From: Candidatus Parcubacteria bacterium
Lineage (GTDB): Bacteria; Patescibacteria; Paceibacteria; UBA9973; UBA918
NCBI GenBank assembly: GCA_021731405.1
Contig: JAKFXN010000001.1
Span: forward strand, 114,369-178,368
DNA length: 64,000 nt
Reading direction: 5' to 3'
A program made the position numbers and the translations under genes. Positions 60,824 to 64,000 of this stretch are shown here, piece by piece; position 1 is the stretch's first letter; each line of letters opens with the position of its first letter. The notes under the pieces were generated by a model. It worked only from the letters and a program-made list of their open reading frames with translations. It did no database searches and was not told the origin of the DNA.

Positions 60824-63607
60824 TTATCTATTGATTAATTCCTCAATAACCTGCACGACGCTCTGAGATTGGATTCTAGTAATTATTCTTAGCTTTTCGT
60901 AAACCAATAATTGCTGTTTAAGCACCTGTAAAGTTACAATTTCAACTTTTTTATATTTCACTTGTACCAACGACCGTTCATACAATTTTTCTGCGGTCTG
61001 CGCTGTTGTTAACAGCACTTTCTCATAAGCTCTCTTCAGATTTAGATTTTGTATACTTACAAAAAGATCTTCGTACGTGATCTCATCTTCGATTATACCT
61101 TGTGTATCATACTCTGCGTCGGTGATGCCGTCGCCTTCGTAATCTAATACCAACACTACCGCAGCAATATCAGCTGCTGAAGTAATTGGGACCTCAACCT
61201 CGGTGCTAGTTGATGAAGGAATAGCTGAATAGGTCTGTCTCTCCATCTCCCCATTTTCAATTTTCTCAACATCAAGTGTGAATGAACCAGTGGCTAGTCC
61301 CCGAAGTGATAATACTAAATCTTCTTCGGTACCTGGCACTGAAATGTACTGAAGCTCCCCATAACGTCTATATGTAGCTCCATCAATGTCTTTAGTTGAG
61401 CTGCTCACCTCACGACCGTCACTAGTATGCAACGACATGTCTAGCGGAGAATGAAGCTGAAATACAAGCCTAGGCTCATTCGTGTCTAAATTTGGCGCTA
61501 TATCTGTGATATAGGTGTAGCCTAAACTAGAAGTACCTAGTACTACTTGCTTAATAAAATTATTTAACTCTCCAACTTCTAAGATATTCTTATGCTCTCT
61601 ATCAATGTTGGTCGCATTATATCTTTTAAGATTTAACCACCGCCTCTCCGTTTGAGCGTCGTCTGCGAGAACCAATGCGCTTGGCACCACCACTGATGCG
61701 TCTCCATCAATAGTCATACTCACTCTATAGCCGATCTTGTCTGCATATTCTGTACAAACAAAGAGAGTTCTACTTACGCAAGTGCGGTCAGTGAAGTATG
61801 TGAGTCCAGTAGGTGTCTCGAGTCCCGTACCAGCTACTTGGTACACCTTCAATGTTTCCGGGACATCCCAGTTTGTCTGAATAGTGTCTACTGTTTTTGC
61901 GTAATCCAGGAGGATACCCTCAACAACTTCTGGAGTATTTAAGTCTTCAGAAGTAGGCTTAGTTCGACCACTATCGTCATCCAGAAAATCGTGGAGTGTG
62001 TCACGGCTTGAAATTGTGTCTCCAAACTCGTTTCGCCAAGCTTCAGTCACAGTACCCGACTCAATGGTGAGTACTGGAGTGCTTACACTTTCAAAATAAC
62101 GCAGTGTTGGCAAGAGGTGGTGGGCAAAATTCATCTTATTTGAAAGCTGTCTTGCTGTCTGTTGACTCAATACTAAACCAAAAGGGCCGAGATCAAGACC
62201 GTGCAAAATCCCAATCACAGCTTCGGGGGTCCCCACTTGTGGCACAGCTACCAATACCAAATTTTCAATCTTATCAAGCAATGGATCATTAGTTTTTTCA
62301 AGGGCATCCAAAAAGTGTTTCGCCACAAGTCCTCCATTTGAATGTGCGACAATAGTTACCTTCCCGTTTGCTGAACCCTCTACCAAATCAGTCACTAATG
62401 AGTATAGATACCCTTCTTCTATTAAATTACCGCTGGTAATGCGCCCGGTAGCAAGATTGAGTTCTGATCTAATAATAGCATCAAGACCAAGACGCCAATC
62501 GTATGGCAATACTCCATATCCATTTATAGCTCCCTCGTCTTCCCAGTCTTGAAGTGATTCAAGGAATGTTTCATAGATATTACTGACAATACGCACATCA
62601 TCAACAAGCCCAGCCACTCCCGGCTTTGTGTATAAATTGTTTATACTCTGACCAGTAAAATTTGTAGCCATGCGAAGCTGATCGCATTCACTAAATGAAA
62701 ACCAGCGTTCTTGCTCTCCAAATTCTGCGGCACATTCAGCACCTTCTTCAAACAACCTTGATCCCATTATTCCCGGAATAAACAACACACTTGAAGCACC
62801 GGTTGGTTCAGGCGCTTCTTCTGTGATGGTGAAAGTAATTGCGTAGGTATTGTATTGGAAAATATACTGCGCGTGTGCTGTCTTAATAAATAGATCAAAA
62901 ATCTTATCGAAGATAGTACGCTGCGAGAGAATAATTTCATATTCGCGCATCACCATCGTATATGTACCAGCCTCTACATATGGCTCATTTTCTACTTCGT
63001 AAAAATCCAAAGCAGAATAATAAAAACCATAAAATCTAACTTCTACTGTCTGTTCGGTATTTGGGTCAATAATGTCTTCTCCATCCTCGTCATAAAAAAA
63101 TCTATCAGTATCTCCCGTTTCTAAATACTCATCTAATATAGTGAGATAGAATTGCGCTTCTTGAGTAGTTGGGAAAAAAGTATCCGCATATGCTTCAAGT
63201 TCTGCTTTTGTAGGCTCTGGAGCGTATAAGCTTTGATACACATAGTTGTCACCGCTATGTCTAAACAACAAATAATCAGTTCCATCTAAATTTGAATCTC
63301 CGTTCACTACAATATCTTTTGTTCGGCCTTCAGGAAGAGCAATAGTTCCTCCATCCTCAACTGCTTGCCTCTCGATTACAAGGCTGTATGGAGATGCTGG
63401 GTTAACAGTTAACGAAAAAGGATCTTCACAGTCTTCAACCGCTACTGTTGTTAAGCTTCGGTCTGGACCAGGATTAAAGAAATTTTCCGGCGCAGTAATA
63501 TTCCCACACGGCAATGACTGGGCAAAAACAAACGAGAAAGAAAACAACCAAAGGAGGATGGCGATACTGGGAAACACTAGGTGCTTCCATGTGCGTATCT
63601 GGCTCAT
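60824..63607 (-). CDS. Large exported lipase/acyltransferase-like protein
   Basis: A 927-residue protein: signal peptide (LLWLFSFSFVFAQS), an N-terminal beta-rich region of about 260 residues, then an alpha/beta-hydrolase domain of the LCAT/PGAP1 kind. VLFIPGIMGSRLFEEG is the oxyanion strand and TIVAHSNGGLVAKHFLDAL holds the nucleophile serine (usual GHSMGG is AHSNGG). The C-terminal 250 residues include beta structure and a helical end. It may act on lipids or proteins outside the cell. The start at 63607 is used, with TACTCT ending 8 bases upstream; 63625 is an alternative. Confidence 0.75.
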   Translation of the reverse strand: MSQIRTWKHLVFPSIAILLWLFSFSFVFAQSLPCGNITAPENFFNPGPDRSLTTVAVEDCEDPFSLTVNPASPYSLVIERQAVEDGGTIALPEGRTKDIVVNGDSNLDGTDYLLFRHSGDNYVYQSLYAPEPTKAELEAYADTFFPTTQEAQFYLTILDEYLETGDTDRFFYDEDGEDIIDPNTEQTVEVRFYGFYYSALDFYEVENEPYVEAGTYTMVMREYEIILSQRTIFDKIFDLFIKTAHAQYIFQYNTYAITFTITEEAPEPTGASSVLFIPGIMGSRLFEEGAECAAEFGEQERWFSFSECDQLRMATNFTGQSINNLYTKPGVAGLVDDVRIVSNIYETFLESLQDWEDEGAINGYGVLPYDWRLGLDAIIRSELNLATGRITSGNLIEEGYLYSLVTDLVEGSANGKVTIVAHSNGGLVAKHFLDALEKTNDPLLDKIENLVLVAVPQVGTPEAVIGILHGLDLGPFGLVLSQQTARQLSNKMNFAHHLLPTLRYFESVSTPVLTIESGTVTEAWRNEFGDTISSRDTLHDFLDDDSGRTKPTSEDLNTPEVVEGILLDYAKTVDTIQTNWDVPETLKVYQVAGTGLETPTGLTYFTDRTCVSRTLFVCTEYADKIGYRVSMTIDGDASVVVPSALVLADDAQTERRWLNLKRYNATNIDREHKNILEVGELNNFIKQVVLGTSSLGYTYITDIAPNLDTNEPRLVFQLHSPLDMSLHTSDGREVSSSTKDIDGATYRRYGELQYISVPGTEEDLVLSLRGLATGSFTLDVEKIENGEMERQTYSAIPSSTSTEVEVPITSAADIAAVVLVLDYEGDGITDAEYDTQGIIEDEITYEDLFVSIQNLNLKRAYEKVLLTTAQTAEKLYERSLVQVKYKKVEIVTLQVLKQQLLVYEKLRIITRIQSQSVVQVIEELINR

Positions 63608-63661
63608 GTCTATACAGAGTATCACGCCGCTTTATTTATTCAAGATTGAGCCAAACTTGCA

Positions 63662-63700
63662 AAGGGGTACCCTCCGCAGTTTTGCGGAGGGTGGCCCTTT
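63662..63700 (-). terminator. Hairpin downstream of the partial surface gene
   Basis: ACCCTCCGCA/TGCGGAGGGT with a short T loop, extended by AAGGG/CCCTT. No long T tract. It lies between the lipase-like gene promoter and the next terminator. Confidence 0.65.
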
Positions 63701-63729
63701 GTAGATTGTGTTATTCCCTGCCCATATAC

Positions 63730-63768
63730 AACAAAAGCCCCACTGAAATTAATCAGGGGGCTTTTGTT
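63730..63768. terminator. Bidirectional terminator
   Basis: AACAAAAGCCCC and GGGGCTTTTGTT pair around an imperfect centre (ACTGAAATTAATCAG), with A and T runs outside. It ends the partial minus-strand gene at 63813. Confidence 0.85.
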
Positions 63769-63812
63769 TAACTAGAACTGTTCAAAACAGTCCGCAGTTA
63801 CTTAATCAGAGA

Positions 63813-64000
63813 TTAAGAACCTTGGATAGCTTGTGAAGCTGTTCGGTAGTCTGACACTGGTGTTGGCAAGTATGCCGCTCCACCGAGGCCGTTTGTTGCT
63901 GCTGAATACCACACTTCGTCAAGTTGTACTCGGAAAGTACCAGTTGCTTGTGGGTCTACAGTTACAACAAGTGTAAATGTCTCAGTCTCACCTTCTCGAA
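63813..64000 (-). CDS. C-terminal end of a probable surface protein (partial)
   Basis: The last 62 residues of a gene that continues beyond the window: GETETFTLVVTVDPQATGTF, then a V-Q-L-D-E-V-W-Y stretch and SDYRTASQAIQGS before the stop. The strand pattern (ETFTLVVTVDPQ...) is like Ig-like or beta-sandwich domains of CPR surface proteins. No anchor is visible at the end. Confidence 0.55.
   Translation of the reverse strand, partial: REGETETFTLVVTVDPQATGTFRVQLDEVWYSAATNGLGGAAYLPTPVSDYRTASQAIQGS

Overview
The window looks like chromosomal DNA of a Candidatus Patescibacteria (CPR) bacterium, most likely of the Parcubacteria group. The evidence is a set of short, tightly packed genes for cell-wall and envelope glycan synthesis, cell-surface proteins with lamin-tail, PKD and von Willebrand domains, a TraG/VirD4-like ATPase, an archaeal-type UMP kinase, a 16S rRNA with mismatches at universal primer sites, and introns in the 23S rRNA. 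The group assignment is inference; no database search was run.

Layout. 1-8955: a glycan locus with glycosyltransferases, methyltransferases, a GT11 fucosyltransferase and a sulfotransferase-like gene. 9019-16950: YvcK, an LTD/PKD surface protein, the TraG/VirD4-like ATPase, a D,D-carboxypeptidase fused to a degenerate YkuD domain, and a DUF4015-type protein. 17456-21394: rsmI, murC and murD. 21468-23877: small membrane proteins, tRNA-Ile and a pilin-like gene. 24210-25672: 16S rRNA, minus strand. 26258-30617: genes for an L,D-transpeptidase and four exported proteins of foreign appearance. 30866-42601: yciB, pyrH, a TrpR-like regulator, secDF, folD, an epimerase, a sugar-phosphate transferase, a glycosyltransferase and rodA. 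42695-50696: a block of surface proteins. 51336-55255: 23S, tRNA-Trp and 5S, minus strand, with two introns in 23S and 26 kb away from 16S. 56031-64000: a wHTH regulator, receiver-like proteins, rplJ-rplL, membrane proteins, a lipase-like protein and part of another surface protein.

Two kinds of gene control are visible. Most housekeeping and envelope genes have no Shine-Dalgarno (SD) sequence. At least twenty of them have a -10 hexamer (usually TATACT or TATAAT) ending 6-9 bases before the ATG, so their mRNAs should be leaderless or nearly so. The 3' end of the 16S agrees with this: the conserved GGAUCACCUCC is GGAUUAAUUCC, with no CCUCC core. In contrast, about a dozen genes sitting in gaps between housekeeping genes are self-contained cassettes. 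Most have a TTGACN-16/17-TATNNT promoter, a real 5' UTR, an AAGGAG-type SD and their own terminator. They encode small membrane proteins, exported proteins, receiver domains and unknown proteins. How they are translated by a ribosome without a normal anti-SD is the main puzzle here.

Other notable items: group I intron features at E. coli 23S positions 1931 and 2593; a TrpR-like gene with matching palindromes over its promoter and in its terminator; a tRNA-Ile whose acceptor stem extends to about 20 pairs; and several unannotated proteins of 31-33 residues.
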